Below are positions 8,315-16,929 of a stretch of DNA of 64,000 bases, one piece after another. The notes under the pieces were generated by a model. That model was given only the letters and a program-made list of their open reading frames with translations. It was not told the DNA's origin and did no database searches. The position numbers and the translations under genes are program-made. The number at the start of each line of letters is the position of its first letter. The first letter of the stretch is position 1. This DNA comes from Noviherbaspirillum sp. L7-7A (GTDB taxonomy: Bacteria; Pseudomonadota; Gammaproteobacteria; Burkholderiales; Burkholderiaceae_D). Where the stretch lies: the NCBI RefSeq assembly GCF_019052805.1, contig NZ_JAHQRJ010000003.1, positions 1 through 64,000 of the forward strand, read 5' to 3'.

Positions 8315-9214
8315 ATGGCCAAGCTGGACCTGGAATGGCTGAACTTGTTTGACGAGATCTACAAGACGGGCAGCGTATCGCGCGCGGCCGAGCGGCGCGG
8401 CATGGCGCAGGGTACGGCCAGCATCGCGCTCAACAAGCTGCGCCAGCATTATGGCGACAAGCTGTTTTGCCGCACCTCACGTGGCATGGAGCCGACGCCC
8501 TTCGCCACCGGGATCTATCCGGCGCTGCGGGACGCGATGGCGATGCTGGAACGCACCCATGGCGCGCGCGAGGCATTCGACCCGGCCAGCGCGCACCGCG
8601 TCTTCCGGCTGCTGATCACCGACATCAGCGAGATCGTGCTGCTGCCGACGCTGCTCAATCACTTGCGCAAGACGGCACCCGGCGTGCATATCGAGATCGG
8701 GAAAATTTCCACCGACAGCCCGCGCCGGCTGGAAAGCGGCGAGGCCGACATCGCGGTGGGTTTCATGCCCGACCTGGAGGCGGGCTTTTATCAACAGACG
8801 CTGTTCACCCAGGACTTCGTCTGCCTGGCGGCAACGAACCATCCGCGCATCCGCGAAAGGCTGAGCAAGGCTGCCTTCCTGAAGGAAGCCCATATCGTCG
8901 TGAGCAGTTCCGGCACCGGCCACTCCATCGTCGACCGGATGCTGGACCAGCAGGGCCTGCAGCGGGAAGTGGTGCTGCGGCTGCCCAGCTATCTGGGTGT
9001 GGCCCGCATCGTGGCGCAGACCGAGCTGCTGGTGATCGTGCCCAGGCGGCTGGGCAACACCCTGGCGTCGCAGGAAACGATACGCCTGCTAGCGCCGCCG
9101 GTGGAGCTGCCTTCCTATGCGGTCAAGCAGCACTGGCATGAGCGGTTTCATGCGGATGCGGGGAACGTGTGGCTGCGGCGCACGCTGGCGGCGCTGTTTG
9201 GCGGGCCGGCGTAG
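8315..9214 (+). CDS. LysR-family regulator of the adjacent monooxygenase
   Basis: 299 residues from ATG 8315, preceded by AAAGGAAG at good spacing. The helix-turn-helix reads EWLNLFDEIYKTGSVSRAAE then RRGMAQGTASIALNKLRQHY, and CRTSRGMEPTPFA closes the DNA-binding region. The effector domain contains LLITDISEIVLLPTLLNHLR and the late segment VKQHWHERFHADAGNVWLRR. These features place it in the NahR/NagR/LinR branch, which responds to aromatic acids. Divergence from the flavin hydroxylase, with 143 bases between starts, suggests it activates that gene in response to 3-hydroxybenzoate or a relative. The inducer is an inference. Confidence 0.88.
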   Translation: MAKLDLEWLNLFDEIYKTGSVSRAAERRGMAQGTASIALNKLRQHYGDKLFCRTSRGMEPTPFATGIYPALRDAMAMLERTHGAREAFDPASAHRVFRLLITDISEIVLLPTLLNHLRKTAPGVHIEIGKISTDSPRRLESGEADIAVGFMPDLEAGFYQQTLFTQDFVCLAATNHPRIRERLSKAAFLKEAHIVVSSSGTGHSIVDRMLDQQGLQREVVLRLPSYLGVARIVAQTELLVIVPRRLGNTLASQETIRLLAPPVELPSYAVKQHWHERFHADAGNVWLRRTLAALFGGPA

Positions 9215-9330
9215 GCAGTGCAGCGTTGGAGCGTTTTGGAAGCGGTATTGCCGGCGACGCCGGGAAGTCAGGGGATGTGGCAGGCACGGCTGCGGGCGGG
9301 TGAAAGTTGGCGTGGGCACTGTGTCTTGGA

Positions 9331-9355
9331 GTGCAATACCGGAAGGGGATTGCAC
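9331..9355. repeat. REP-like palindrome, copy A
   Basis: An imperfect hairpin: GTGCAAT, then a GC-rich centre, then ATTGCAC. It shares the pattern GTGCAATACC-GAA-GGNATTGCAC with the other copies in this window. Confidence 0.65.
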
Positions 9356-9409
9356 CTTGGGTGCTTGCCGCGGTCTTATTGCCGACCGATTTACATGATC
9401 GACCAACGC

Positions 9410-9440
9410 GCAATGCCCCTGCGGGGGTATTGCACCCTAC
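9410..9440. repeat. REP-like palindrome, copy B
   Basis: A hairpin with arms GCAATGCCCC and GGGGGTATTGC, in the opposite orientation to copy A. Its outer right arm GGTATTGCACCCTAC (9426-9440) is the exact reverse complement of the left arm of copy C, so B and C form an inverted pair. Confidence 0.65.
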
Positions 9441-9472
9441 AGATTGCTGTGGGTGAGGCAGACACGGCGTTG

Positions 9473-9503
9473 GTAGGGTGCAATACCAGAAGGGCATTGC
9501 ACC
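9473..9503. repeat. REP-like palindrome, copy C
   Basis: A hairpin with arms GGTGCAATACC and GGCATTGCACC around AGAAG. The left flank GTAGGGTGCAATACC (9473-9487) pairs perfectly over 15 bp with the right arm of copy B. Confidence 0.7.
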
Positions 9504-9911
9504 GTGGCCACTTGCTGGGGTCGTATTTTTGGATGGCCTACAGGAACATTCTGCGCGCAATGCCGCCTAGCGCATGCAGCGTGCGCAGCCGGCGGCTGGC
9601 TAGCTGCCTTAGCGCAACTAGGGCAGCAAGGAGGGCGTGACCAAGAACGAGTCCGGGAACGGCCTGGACGCTGCTTTGGACTAGGACAAACATCCCTGCC
9701 ACTTCACCTCGGAAATAGCCTTGGCGAGCGTGGGTTGGCGCCAGGACGGGGAATGTCGGGATCGGCTTGACTGGCATGGTTTCCGCCGCTTGCCATTGCA
9801 AACCAACGCATGCCCCGCATAGGTTAAACCGCATGCGGCCACACCGGGCTGGCCCGGCGCGCGTGCGCTCGCTTAAGCAGGGTTAGCGGGAAAGCCGTCC
9901 CGAACGCAGCT

Positions 9912-11480
9912 TCAGCCCTGCGTTAGCGCGCCATCCTTCAGGCGCCACAATCCCTGCGGGTTGGCGTCGCGCAGCGCTTCCGGCAGCCATTCCTCTGGCA
10001 GGTTCTGGTAGCACACCGGGCGCAGGAAGCGGTTGATCGCGGTGGCGCCCACCGAGGTGCTGCGGCTGTCGGAAGTCGACGGGAACGGGCCACCATGGAC
10101 CATCGCATTGCACACTTCCACGCCAGTCGGGAAGCCATTGACCAGCACCCGGCCGGCCTTGAGCTCCAGCAGCGACAGCAGGCGCTGCGCAAGCCCGGCA
10201 TCTGCAGTGCGCTCGGCTTGCACGGTCGCCGTCAGCTGCCCTTCCAGGCTGTCCGCAACACGCAACAGCTCGGCTTCATCCTGGCACAGCACCAGCACCG
10301 ACGACGGACCGAACACTTCGTTTTGGATCGCATGGTCGGCCAGGAAGGCCGCGCCAGTGGTCTCGAACACGACCGGCATGGCCTGGTGCGGCAGGCTGCC
10401 CTCAACGCCGCAGCCAAGCTGGTGCACGCCCTCAGCGGCCTTCAAATCGGCCACGCCGCGCTCGTAGGCAGCATGGATCTGCGAGGTCAGCATGGTGGCC
10501 GCCGCACGGCCCCTGATCTCTTCCGCCACAGTCGCTTTCCAGGCATCGGTGTCGGCGCCGGGCAGCGCCAGCACTAGGCCGGGGTTGGTGCACAGCTGGC
10601 CTACGCCCATGGTCAGCGAGTTCACATAGTCCACCGCCAGCTGGGGCGCGCGCGCCTTGAGCGCGCCGGGCAGCAGGAATACCGGGTTGATGCTGCTCAT
10701 CTCGGCATAGACCGGAATCGGCTCGGGCCGGCTGTTGGCCACGTTTACCAGCGCCAATCCGCCGGCACGCGAGCCGGTGAAGCCCACCGCCTTGATCGCG
10801 GGATGGCTGACCAGTGCGGTGCCGATGCGGTTGCCGGCACCCACCAGCATCGAGAACACGCCTTCATGCAGGCCGCAGCGAGCCACCGCGCGCTGCACGG
10901 CGCGGCCGGCCAGCTCGGACGTGCCCAGATGCGCCGAATGCGCCTTGACCACCACCGGGCAGCCCGCCGCCAGCGCCGAGGCGGTGTCGCCGCCGGCCAC
11001 CGAGAAAGCCAGCGGGAAGTTGGATGCGCCGAACACGGCCACCGGGCCGAGCGCCACCATGCGCATGCGCAGGTCGGGGCGGGCATCGCTGCCGCTGTCC
11101 AGCGTGGCATTGAGCCAGTGGCCACGGCGCACCACGTCGGCGAACATGCGCAGCTGCTTGCAGGTGCGGGCCCGCTCGCCTTCCAGCCGCGGTCGCGGCA
11201 GGGCGGTTTCCTGCATGGCGCGCACGATCAGCTCGTCGCCCAGCACTTCGATCTCTTCCGCCACCGCGTCGAGGAAGGCGGCGCGTTGCTGCGGGCTGGT
11301 GTTGCGGTAGTCGTCGAAGGCGTCCTCGGCCAGCGCGCAGGCGCGCTCGACATCCTGCTCGTTGCCGCCATGGAAAGGCGGCTCCAGGCTTTCATTGGTG
11401 GCGGGATTCATGCAGCGGAGAATGGCCTCGCTGCCCCTGACGGCGCTGGCGCCGATGAGCATTTCACCTGTAATGGTCAT
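9912..11480 (-). CDS. 2,5-dioxovalerate (alpha-ketoglutaric semialdehyde) dehydrogenase
   Basis: 522 residues from ATG 11480 (MTITGEMLIGASAVRGS). An upstream in-frame start at 11543 adds residues unlike the family. It has aldehyde dehydrogenase motifs: AVFGASNFPLAFSVAGGD for cofactor binding, KAVGFTGSRAGG, the general base Glu in VYAEMSSINPVF, and the nucleophile Cys in MGVGQLCTNPG. This spelling, GQLCTNPG, is typical of the KGSADH group that oxidises 2-oxoglutarate semialdehyde to 2-oxoglutarate with NAD(P). It is the last step of the non-phosphorylating aldonate/aldarate routes. It lies downstream of the IlvD/Edd dehydratase and the RraA-like gene on the same strand, which supports that role. 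Confidence 0.88.
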   Translation of the reverse strand: MTITGEMLIGASAVRGSEAILRCMNPATNESLEPPFHGGNEQDVERACALAEDAFDDYRNTSPQQRAAFLDAVAEEIEVLGDELIVRAMQETALPRPRLEGERARTCKQLRMFADVVRRGHWLNATLDSGSDARPDLRMRMVALGPVAVFGASNFPLAFSVAGGDTASALAAGCPVVVKAHSAHLGTSELAGRAVQRAVARCGLHEGVFSMLVGAGNRIGTALVSHPAIKAVGFTGSRAGGLALVNVANSRPEPIPVYAEMSSINPVFLLPGALKARAPQLAVDYVNSLTMGVGQLCTNPGLVLALPGADTDAWKATVAEEIRGRAAATMLTSQIHAAYERGVADLKAAEGVHQLGCGVEGSLPHQAMPVVFETTGAAFLADHAIQNEVFGPSSVLVLCQDEAELLRVADSLEGQLTATVQAERTADAGLAQRLLSLLELKAGRVLVNGFPTGVEVCNAMVHGGPFPSTSDSRSTSVGATAINRFLRPVCYQNLPEEWLPEALRDANPQGLWRLKDGALTQG

Positions 11481-11613
11481 AGAGTATTTCTGGGTATACG
11501 TAATGAGAAAAGGCGCCACCCCGGAGGCTCTCCGGCGTGGCACGACATGTATCAGGAAATGGGAAAGAGCGCGCTGCCCGCAAGCCGGGAGCTTCAGGCA
11601 GCGGGCTGCGGGA

Positions 11614-12330
11614 TCAGCGGCCGTTGGCGGCGCGCCAGGCGGCGAAGTCGACGCGGGTCTGCTCGTCGGTGGCCGGGTACAGGCCGATAATGCCGCGGCC
11701 CTTCTTGACTTCCTCCATCACGAAGTCCTCGAAGGCCGTCATCTCAACCGCTTCATCGGCAATCTCGTCGGCGATCGCCGCCGGGATCACGATCACGCCT
11801 TCGCGATCGCCCACCACCACGTCGCCCGGCCATACCGGCACGTCGCCGCAGCCAATCGGCACATTGATGTCCAAGGCCTGGTGCAGCGTCAGGTTGGTCG
11901 GCGCCGACGGCCGGTTGTGGTAGGCCGGCATGGCCAGCTCGGCGATCTCGGGCGAGTCGCGGAAGCCGCCGTCGGTCACCACGCCAGCCGCGCCGCGCAC
12001 CATCAGCCGGGTGATCAGGATCGAGCCGGCCGAGGCCGCGCGGGCATCCTTGCGGCTATCGATCATCAGCACCGCGCCCGGCGGGCACTGCTCCACCGCC
12101 ACCCGCTGCGGATGGTCGCGGTTCTGGAACACGGTGATCGGGTTCAGGTCCTCGCGCGCCGGGATGTAGCGCAGCGTGAAAGCCTCGCCCACCATGTTGG
12201 CCCCGTTCGGGTTCAGCGGACGCACGTCCTGGATGAATTGGTTCTTCAGGCCGCGCTTGTACAACGCGGTGCACAGGGTTGCGGTGCTGACGGTCTTCAG
12301 CTTGGCGCGGGTTTGCTCGTTCATGGTCAT
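11614..12330 (-). CDS. RraA-like (HMG/CHA aldolase superfamily) protein
   Basis: 238 residues from ATG 12330, with GGAG nine bases before the start. The fold core is visible as GAVLMIDSRKDARAASAGSI, LMVRGAAGVVTDGGFRDSPE and a late VWPGDVVVGDREGVIVIPAA. In this superfamily the G-x-R and D-x-x-x-D residues bind a divalent metal and an oxo-acid. Members include 4-hydroxy-4-methyl-2-oxoglutarate aldolase and oxaloacetate decarboxylase, as well as the RNase E regulator RraA of enteric bacteria. Lying between the dehydratase and the semialdehyde dehydrogenase, a catabolic role on a 2-oxo-3-deoxy acid is more likely than RNase regulation. The exact reaction is not deducible. Confidence 0.8.
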   Translation of the reverse strand: MTMNEQTRAKLKTVSTATLCTALYKRGLKNQFIQDVRPLNPNGANMVGEAFTLRYIPAREDLNPITVFQNRDHPQRVAVEQCPPGAVLMIDSRKDARAASAGSILITRLMVRGAAGVVTDGGFRDSPEIAELAMPAYHNRPSAPTNLTLHQALDINVPIGCGDVPVWPGDVVVGDREGVIVIPAAIADEIADEAVEMTAFEDFVMEEVKKGRGIIGLYPATDEQTRVDFAAWRAANGR

Positions 12331-12353
12331 GCTGTCTCCTGGATGGGTTCGAA

Positions 12354-14093
12354 TCAGAAAATGTCGGGTTCACGCACCGGCGCGCCAAAGTCGGTGCGCA
12401 GGAAATCAAAGTCGCAGCCTTCATCGGCCTGGCCGATGTGGCGCGAGAACATCCAGCCGTAGCCGCGCTCGAAATGGACCACGGGCGGCGTCCATGCCGC
12501 CTGGCGCTGCGCCAGTTCCTCGTCCGGTACTTCCATGCGGATGCTGCGGGCGTCGATGTCGACCGTGATCAGGTCGCCGGTCTTGAGCAGCGCCAGCGGC
12601 CCGCCCACATGCGACTCCGGCGACACATGCAGGATGCAGGCGCCATAGCTGGTGCCGCTCATGCGCGCATCCGACAGCCGCAGCATGTCGCGCACGCCCT
12701 GCTTGACCAGCTTGGCCGGAATCGGCAGCATGCCCCATTCCGGCATGCCGGGGCCACCCTGCGGGCCGGCATTGCGCAGCACCAGGATGTGGTTCTCGGT
12801 CACGTCCAGGTTCTCGTCCTCGACCGCGGCCTTCATCTCTGGATAGCTGTCAAACACCAGCGCCGGGCCGGTGTGCTTGTAGAACTTCGGCGCGCAGGCG
12901 CTGGGCTTGATCACGCAGCCGTTGGGCGCCAGATTGCCTTTCAGCACAGCCAGCGCACCTTCATGGTAAAGCGCGGTGGCTTCGGTACGGATCACGTCGT
13001 CGTTATAGACTTCCGCGCCCTCGATGTTCTGGCCCACGGTCTTGCCGGTGACAGTCAACGCATCCACATGCAGCTTGGCGCGGATGCGGTTCATCAGCGC
13101 CGGCAGGCCGCCGGCATAGTAGAAGTCTTCCATCAGGTAGGTGTCGCCGTTGGGCCGGATGTTGGCGATCACGGGGGTGGTGCGGCTGGCCTTCTCGAAG
13201 TCGTTCAGGCCGATGTCAAAGCCGGCGCGGCGGCCCATGGCGATCAGGTGGATCACCGCATTGGTGGAGCAGCCCATGGCCATGGCCACCGTAATGGCAT
13301 TCTCGAAGGAAGCGCGCGATAGCATGCGCCTGGGCGTTAAGTCCTCCCACACCATTTCGACGATGCGGCGGCCGCATTCGGCGGCCATGCGGATATGGTT
13401 GGCGTCGGGCGCGGGAATCGACGAGGAACCCGGCAGCGCCATGCCGATCGATTCGGCGATCGCGGTCATTGTGCTGGCCGTGCCCATGGTCATGCAGGTG
13501 CCGTGGCTGCGGGCGATGCCGGCTTCCACCTCGACCCATTCCTCCTCGCTGATGTTGCCGGCGCGGCGCTCGTCCCAGAACTTCCAGGCGTCCGAGCCGG
13601 AGCCGAGCACCTTGCCCTTCCAGTTGCCGCGCAACATCGGGCCGGCCGGCAGGTAGATGGCCGGATAGCCGGCCGAGAGCGCGCCCATGATCAGGCCCGG
13701 CGTGGTCTTGTCGCAGCCGCCCATCAACACGACGCCATCGACCGGATGCGAGCGCAGCAGTTCCTCGGCTTCCATGGCCAGCATGTTCCGGTACATCATG
13801 GTCGTCGGCTTGACGAAGTTCTCCGACAGCGAGATGGCAGGCAGTTCCAGCGGCAGGCCGCCGGCCTGCAGCACGCCGCGCTTGACGTCTTCGACACGCT
13901 GCTTGAAGTGCGCATGGCAGGGGTTGATGTCGGACCAGGTGTTCAGGATGGCGATGACAGGCTTGCCCTCCCAGTCGCCGGGCGCATAGCCCATCTGCAT
14001 GATGCGGGAGCGGTGGCCGAAGGAACGCAGGTCGTCCGGGGCAAACCAGCGGGCGCTGCGCAGTGTCTCGGGAGTTTTTCTGGGATGGGTCAT
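12354..14093 (-). CDS. IlvD/Edd-family aldonic acid dehydratase (L-arabinonate dehydratase type)
   Basis: 579 residues from ATG 14093. Iron-sulfur cluster cysteines of the family are visible in SDINPCHAHFKQR, VLMGGCDKTTPG and RSHGTCMTMGTASTM. Other family blocks are MAMGCSTNAVIHLIAMGRRA and RMSGTSYGACILHVSPES. The segment order and length match the arabinonate/xylonate/galactonate dehydratase branch rather than IlvD of branched-chain synthesis. The expected reaction is aldonate to 2-keto-3-deoxyaldonate plus water, using a [2Fe-2S] cluster and Mg2+. It heads an operon with the RraA-like and KGSADH genes, 23 bases upstream of the former, and is divergent from a GntR regulator. The sugar acid could be L-arabinonate, D-xylonate or another. 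Confidence 0.85.
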   Translation of the reverse strand: MTHPRKTPETLRSARWFAPDDLRSFGHRSRIMQMGYAPGDWEGKPVIAILNTWSDINPCHAHFKQRVEDVKRGVLQAGGLPLELPAISLSENFVKPTTMMYRNMLAMEAEELLRSHPVDGVVLMGGCDKTTPGLIMGALSAGYPAIYLPAGPMLRGNWKGKVLGSGSDAWKFWDERRAGNISEEEWVEVEAGIARSHGTCMTMGTASTMTAIAESIGMALPGSSSIPAPDANHIRMAAECGRRIVEMVWEDLTPRRMLSRASFENAITVAMAMGCSTNAVIHLIAMGRRAGFDIGLNDFEKASRTTPVIANIRPNGDTYLMEDFYYAGGLPALMNRIRAKLHVDALTVTGKTVGQNIEGAEVYNDDVIRTEATALYHEGALAVLKGNLAPNGCVIKPSACAPKFYKHTGPALVFDSYPEMKAAVEDENLDVTENHILVLRNAGPQGGPGMPEWGMLPIPAKLVKQGVRDMLRLSDARMSGTSYGACILHVSPESHVGGPLALLKTGDLITVDIDARSIRMEVPDEELAQRQAAWTPPVVHFERGYGWMFSRHIGQADEGCDFDFLRTDFGAPVREPDIF

Positions 14094-14168
14094 GGCGGGT
14101 CCGGTGTATGGCATGCGGCGCCTGAAACGACCCGCACGGCCTGAAAACAAATTGTGGAAGGATTAAAA

Positions 14169-14184
14169 CACTAAAATATTAGTG
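14169..14184. promoter_or_regulatory. Candidate GntR operator
   Basis: A perfect inverted repeat, CACTAA (14169-14174) and TTAGTG (14179-14184) with spacer AATA. It lies in the intergenic region between the dehydratase start and the GntR gene, in the AT-rich part where promoters are expected. Short symmetric sites of this size are usual for FadR-type GntR regulators. Confidence 0.5.
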
Positions 14185-14257
14185 CGTCAAGCTGGCTGCG
14201 GCGGTGCTGCTCTGGTTTAATACGCCCTATCGCGCATTGCCGCTCCCAGACCAACAG

Positions 14258-14974
14258 ATGAACGCTCAAATCACGCCTTTCCGCCTGGAGAAGTCCCGTC
14301 ACGCCGCACCGCAGGTGTTTGAATACCTGCGCGAGCAGATCATGTCGCTGACACTGGCGCCGGGCACAGTGCTCTCGCGCGCCGACCTGGTGGACCAGTT
14401 CGGCGTGAGCCAGACCCCGATCCGCGACGCTCTGATGCGCCTAGCCGAGGAAGGCCTGGTCGATATCTATCCGCAGCATGCCACCGTGGTCTGCCCGATC
14501 AATATCGCCCTTGCCAAGCAGGCCCATTTCCTGCGCCGCTCGGTGGAGTTGGAAGTGGTGTACACCCTGGCCAGCCTGGCCGACGACAGCCGCACTGCGC
14601 TGGTGACACGGCTGGAAGCGGTGCTGGCGCGCCAGACCGCCATGCTCGGGCTGGCCGACTACATGGAATTCTCCGCTCAGGACCAGCGCTTTCACCGGGA
14701 AATGTATGAAGCCGCCGAAGTGCCGGACCTGTGGCCCCTGATCCGCCGCCAGAGCGGCCACCTGGACCGGCTGCGGCGCCTGCACCTGCCGATCGCCGGC
14801 AAGGCCGAAGCCATCCTGGCGGACCACCGCGCCATCCTCGACGCCATCGCCCTGGGCGATCCGGTACATGCGCAAAACATGCTGCGCGCCCACCTGTCGG
14901 GCACTCTCGCCAACATCGACGAGATCCGGGCGCGCTATCCAGAGTATTTCGACAAGGGCGCGATCGCGGCCTAA
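14258..14974 (+). CDS. GntR-family regulator (FCD/FadR subfamily)
   Basis: 238 residues from ATG 14258. The N-terminal winged helix (residues about 20-85) shows PQVFEYLREQIMSLTLAPGT, LSRADLVDQFGVSQTPIRDA and LMRLAEEGLVDIYPQ, the standard GntR pattern. The C-terminal all-helical FCD domain has the metal and ligand residues seen as FSAQDQRFHREMYEA, later ILADHRAILDAI and RAHL. The gene is divergent from the aldonate operon with 164 bases between starts, and the CACTAA palindrome lies in that gap. It is probably a repressor relieved by an aldonate or 2-keto-3-deoxy acid. Confidence 0.9.
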   Translation: MNAQITPFRLEKSRHAAPQVFEYLREQIMSLTLAPGTVLSRADLVDQFGVSQTPIRDALMRLAEEGLVDIYPQHATVVCPINIALAKQAHFLRRSVELEVVYTLASLADDSRTALVTRLEAVLARQTAMLGLADYMEFSAQDQRFHREMYEAAEVPDLWPLIRRQSGHLDRLRRLHLPIAGKAEAILADHRAILDAIALGDPVHAQNMLRAHLSGTLANIDEIRARYPEYFDKGAIAA

Positions 14975-14997
14975 ACCCGGCCGCCGGCAGTTAGTAG

Positions 14998-15024
14998 GGG
15001 ACAATACCCGAAGGGCATTGCACC
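14998..15024. repeat. REP-like palindrome, copy D
   Basis: A hairpin with arms CAATACCC and GGGCATTG around GAA, closing with CACC. It has the same repeat pattern as copies A-C near 9.4 kb. Confidence 0.65.
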
Positions 15025-15076
15025 GCAGTCGGTCGAAAAGCGGCAAAGGTCGCACCTCAACAGGCTTGCCCGCGCG

Positions 15077-15103
15077 GTGGAATGCCCCTTCGGGTATTTC
15101 ACT
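15077..15103. repeat. REP-like palindrome, copy E
   Basis: A hairpin GGTGGAATGCCCC, then TTC, then GGGTATTTCACTC. It is in the opposite orientation to copy D, so D and E form a second inverted pair. Confidence 0.6.
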
Positions 15104-15284
15104 CGACGGTAGATGCCGCACTTTCCCCCCGCGCATGAAGGCAGATCAAGATCCACTGGATTTTCTCCTTTGCGCACGCCTGCGTTTTTGCCTATAACGG
15201 TTCAGCATCGCCCTTTTCCTTTCGCGCAGCGGACGGGTGTCTTTCTTGCGCAGCGGATTTCCGGCGATGCGCGAAAGGAAGGTC

Positions 15285-15686
15285 ATGGGCAAATATCTGC
15301 TGGAAGCCGACTATGTCGGCCCGGGCATCGCCGGCCTGATCAGGGAGGGCGGCAGCCGGCGCCGCGCCGCTGTCGCCGAACTCTTCCAGTCCATGGGCGG
15401 CTCGCTGGAAGCTTTCTACTATGCGTTCGGCGAGCATGACGTGCTCACCATCGGCGAACTGCCCGACGACGCGACCGCGATGGCGCTGGCGCTCCAGATC
15501 AATGCCTCTGGCGCCGCGTCATGCCGGGTCACGGTGCTGGTGATGCCGGAAGCGCTGGACCACTCGGTCCGTAAAACCGGACGCTACCGCGCGCCGGGAG
15601 CGAATGCCGAGCAGGCGGCGCTGGCGAAGTGGGACGATGAAGGCGGCCATCCGGCACCCGACGACGCATCCGACGACATCCCCTGA
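15285..15686 (+). CDS. GYD domain protein
   Basis: 133 residues from ATG 15285, with AAGGAAGG immediately upstream. The upstream in-frame ATG at 15237 has no ribosome-binding site. The core YLLEADYVGPGIAGLIREGG, SMGGSLEAFYYAFGEHDVLT, then DDATAMALALQINASGA is the GYD domain, a small alpha/beta ferredoxin-like fold. A hydrophilic acidic tail of about 35 residues follows. The family's function is unknown, and there is no signal peptide. It stands alone, between REP-like hairpins and the glycosyltransferase operon. Confidence 0.8.
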   Translation: MGKYLLEADYVGPGIAGLIREGGSRRRAAVAELFQSMGGSLEAFYYAFGEHDVLTIGELPDDATAMALALQINASGAASCRVTVLVMPEALDHSVRKTGRYRAPGANAEQAALAKWDDEGGHPAPDDASDDIP

Positions 15687-15822
15687 GCAGCATCGCCACA
15701 GCGCTCTGCCGCCGGAACTTCAGCCCGGCCGTACAACTCCAATTTTCTGTCGCCACGGCAGAAATGCGGGCAGATGAAGGAGGAAGCGCCGCGCCCGCAT
15801 CTAGGCGCTGCGCGGGCTGGCC

Positions 15823-16929
15823 ATGAAGATTGCACAGGTTTCGCCGCTCTTTGAAAGCGTCCCTCCCAAGGCTTACGGCGGAACGGAACGGGTTGTGTCC
15901 TATCTCACCGAAGAGCTGGTCGGCATGGGCTGCGACGTGACCCTGTTCGCCAGCGCCGACTCCGCTACCCGCGCCAGGCTAGTTCCCGCCAGCGGCGCCA
16001 GCCTGCGCGCCACAGGACAAAGCGCCGCCGCGCTGGCCTGCCACACGATACAGCTGGGCATGCTGGCAAGCATGGCGCGCACCTTCGACGTGATCCATTT
16101 CCATACTGATTACCTACAGTTTCCGATGGCGCGCGGCCTTGCCACCGCGCATGTCAGCACGCTGCATGGCCGGCTGGACCTGCCCGAGCTGGCGCCGCTG
16201 TACCGGCAATTCATCGACATGCCGGTGGTATCGATTTCCAACAGCCAGCGCGCGCCGCTGCCCTGGATCAACTGGCAGGGCACGGTCTACCACGGCCTGC
16301 CGCAGGACCTCTACGACTTCAACCCAAGGCCCGCCAACTCCCTGCTCTTCCTTGGCCGCATCTCGCCAGAGAAGCGGCCCGACCGCGCCATCGAGATCGC
16401 GGTGCGCAGCGGCATGCCGCTGACCATCGCGGCCAAGGTGGACCCGGCCGATGGTGACTATTTCGATGCCCGCATCGCGCCGCTGCTGCGGCATCCGCTG
16501 GTGCATTTCATCGGCGAAGTCGGCGAGGCCGAGAAGCGGCGCCTGCTGGGCAGCGCCCGGGCGCTGCTGATGCCGATCGACTGGCCCGAACCATTCGGCC
16601 TGGTGATGATCGAAGCCTTCGCCTGCGGCACGCCGGTGATTGCCTATCGCCACGGCTCGGTGCCCGAGATCGTGGCCGACGGTGTAACGGGCTTCATCGT
16701 GGACAACCAGGAACAGGCGGTGCGGGCCGTGGCGCGCCTGGCCGGGCTGGACCGGCAACGCTGCCGCCAAGCCTTCCTGCAGCGCTTCACCGCCCGCCAC
16801 ATGGCGCAGGCCTATCTGCGACTGTATGAAACACTGCGAAAACAGGCGTTACGGAAACGCGCCGCGCACCCTGCCCGTCTGGCAGGCGCTGCCGGGGCGG
16901 CGGCAATGCATCAGGAGCATCATGGCTGA
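15823..16929 (+). CDS. Glycosyltransferase family 4 protein
   Basis: 368 residues with the two-domain GT-B layout. The N-terminal donor/acceptor loop is VSPLFESVPPKAYGGTERVV, typical of GT4 enzymes. The C-terminal domain has LFLGRISPEKRPDRAIEIAV and the EX7E-like nucleotide-sugar motif PEPFGLVMIEAFACGTPVIA, then SVPEIVADGVTGFIVD. It is cytoplasmic and probably uses a nucleoside-diphosphate glucose or related donor. The next gene, a debranching enzyme, starts inside its last codons (8-base overlap), so the two are translationally coupled. Together they suggest alpha-glucan or glycoside metabolism, perhaps glucosylglycerate or glycogen-like polymers. The acceptor is unknown. Confidence 0.88.
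   Translation: MKIAQVSPLFESVPPKAYGGTERVVSYLTEELVGMGCDVTLFASADSATRARLVPASGASLRATGQSAAALACHTIQLGMLASMARTFDVIHFHTDYLQFPMARGLATAHVSTLHGRLDLPELAPLYRQFIDMPVVSISNSQRAPLPWINWQGTVYHGLPQDLYDFNPRPANSLLFLGRISPEKRPDRAIEIAVRSGMPLTIAAKVDPADGDYFDARIAPLLRHPLVHFIGEVGEAEKRRLLGSARALLMPIDWPEPFGLVMIEAFACGTPVIAYRHGSVPEIVADGVTGFIVDNQEQAVRAVARLAGLDRQRCRQAFLQRFTARHMAQAYLRLYETLRKQALRKRAAHPARLAGAAGAAAMHQEHHG

Larger units (their letters stand above)
9215..9911. other. Gene-free region with REP-like hairpins
   Basis: About 700 bases between two convergent genes. Three copies of a dispersed palindromic repeat lie at 9331-9503 and are listed separately. A 98-codon minus-strand frame at 9538-9834 has no motif and is not called. 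Confidence 0.6.
14975..15284. other. Intergenic region with two REP-like hairpins
   Basis: About 310 bases with no gene. Two further copies of the dispersed palindrome face each other here and are listed separately. Confidence 0.55.

Noticed and set aside
9538-9834. 98-codon minus-strand frame between the LysR gene and the semialdehyde dehydrogenase gene
   Set aside because: No ribosome-binding site, no motif, and composition like the surrounding repeat-bearing non-coding DNA.
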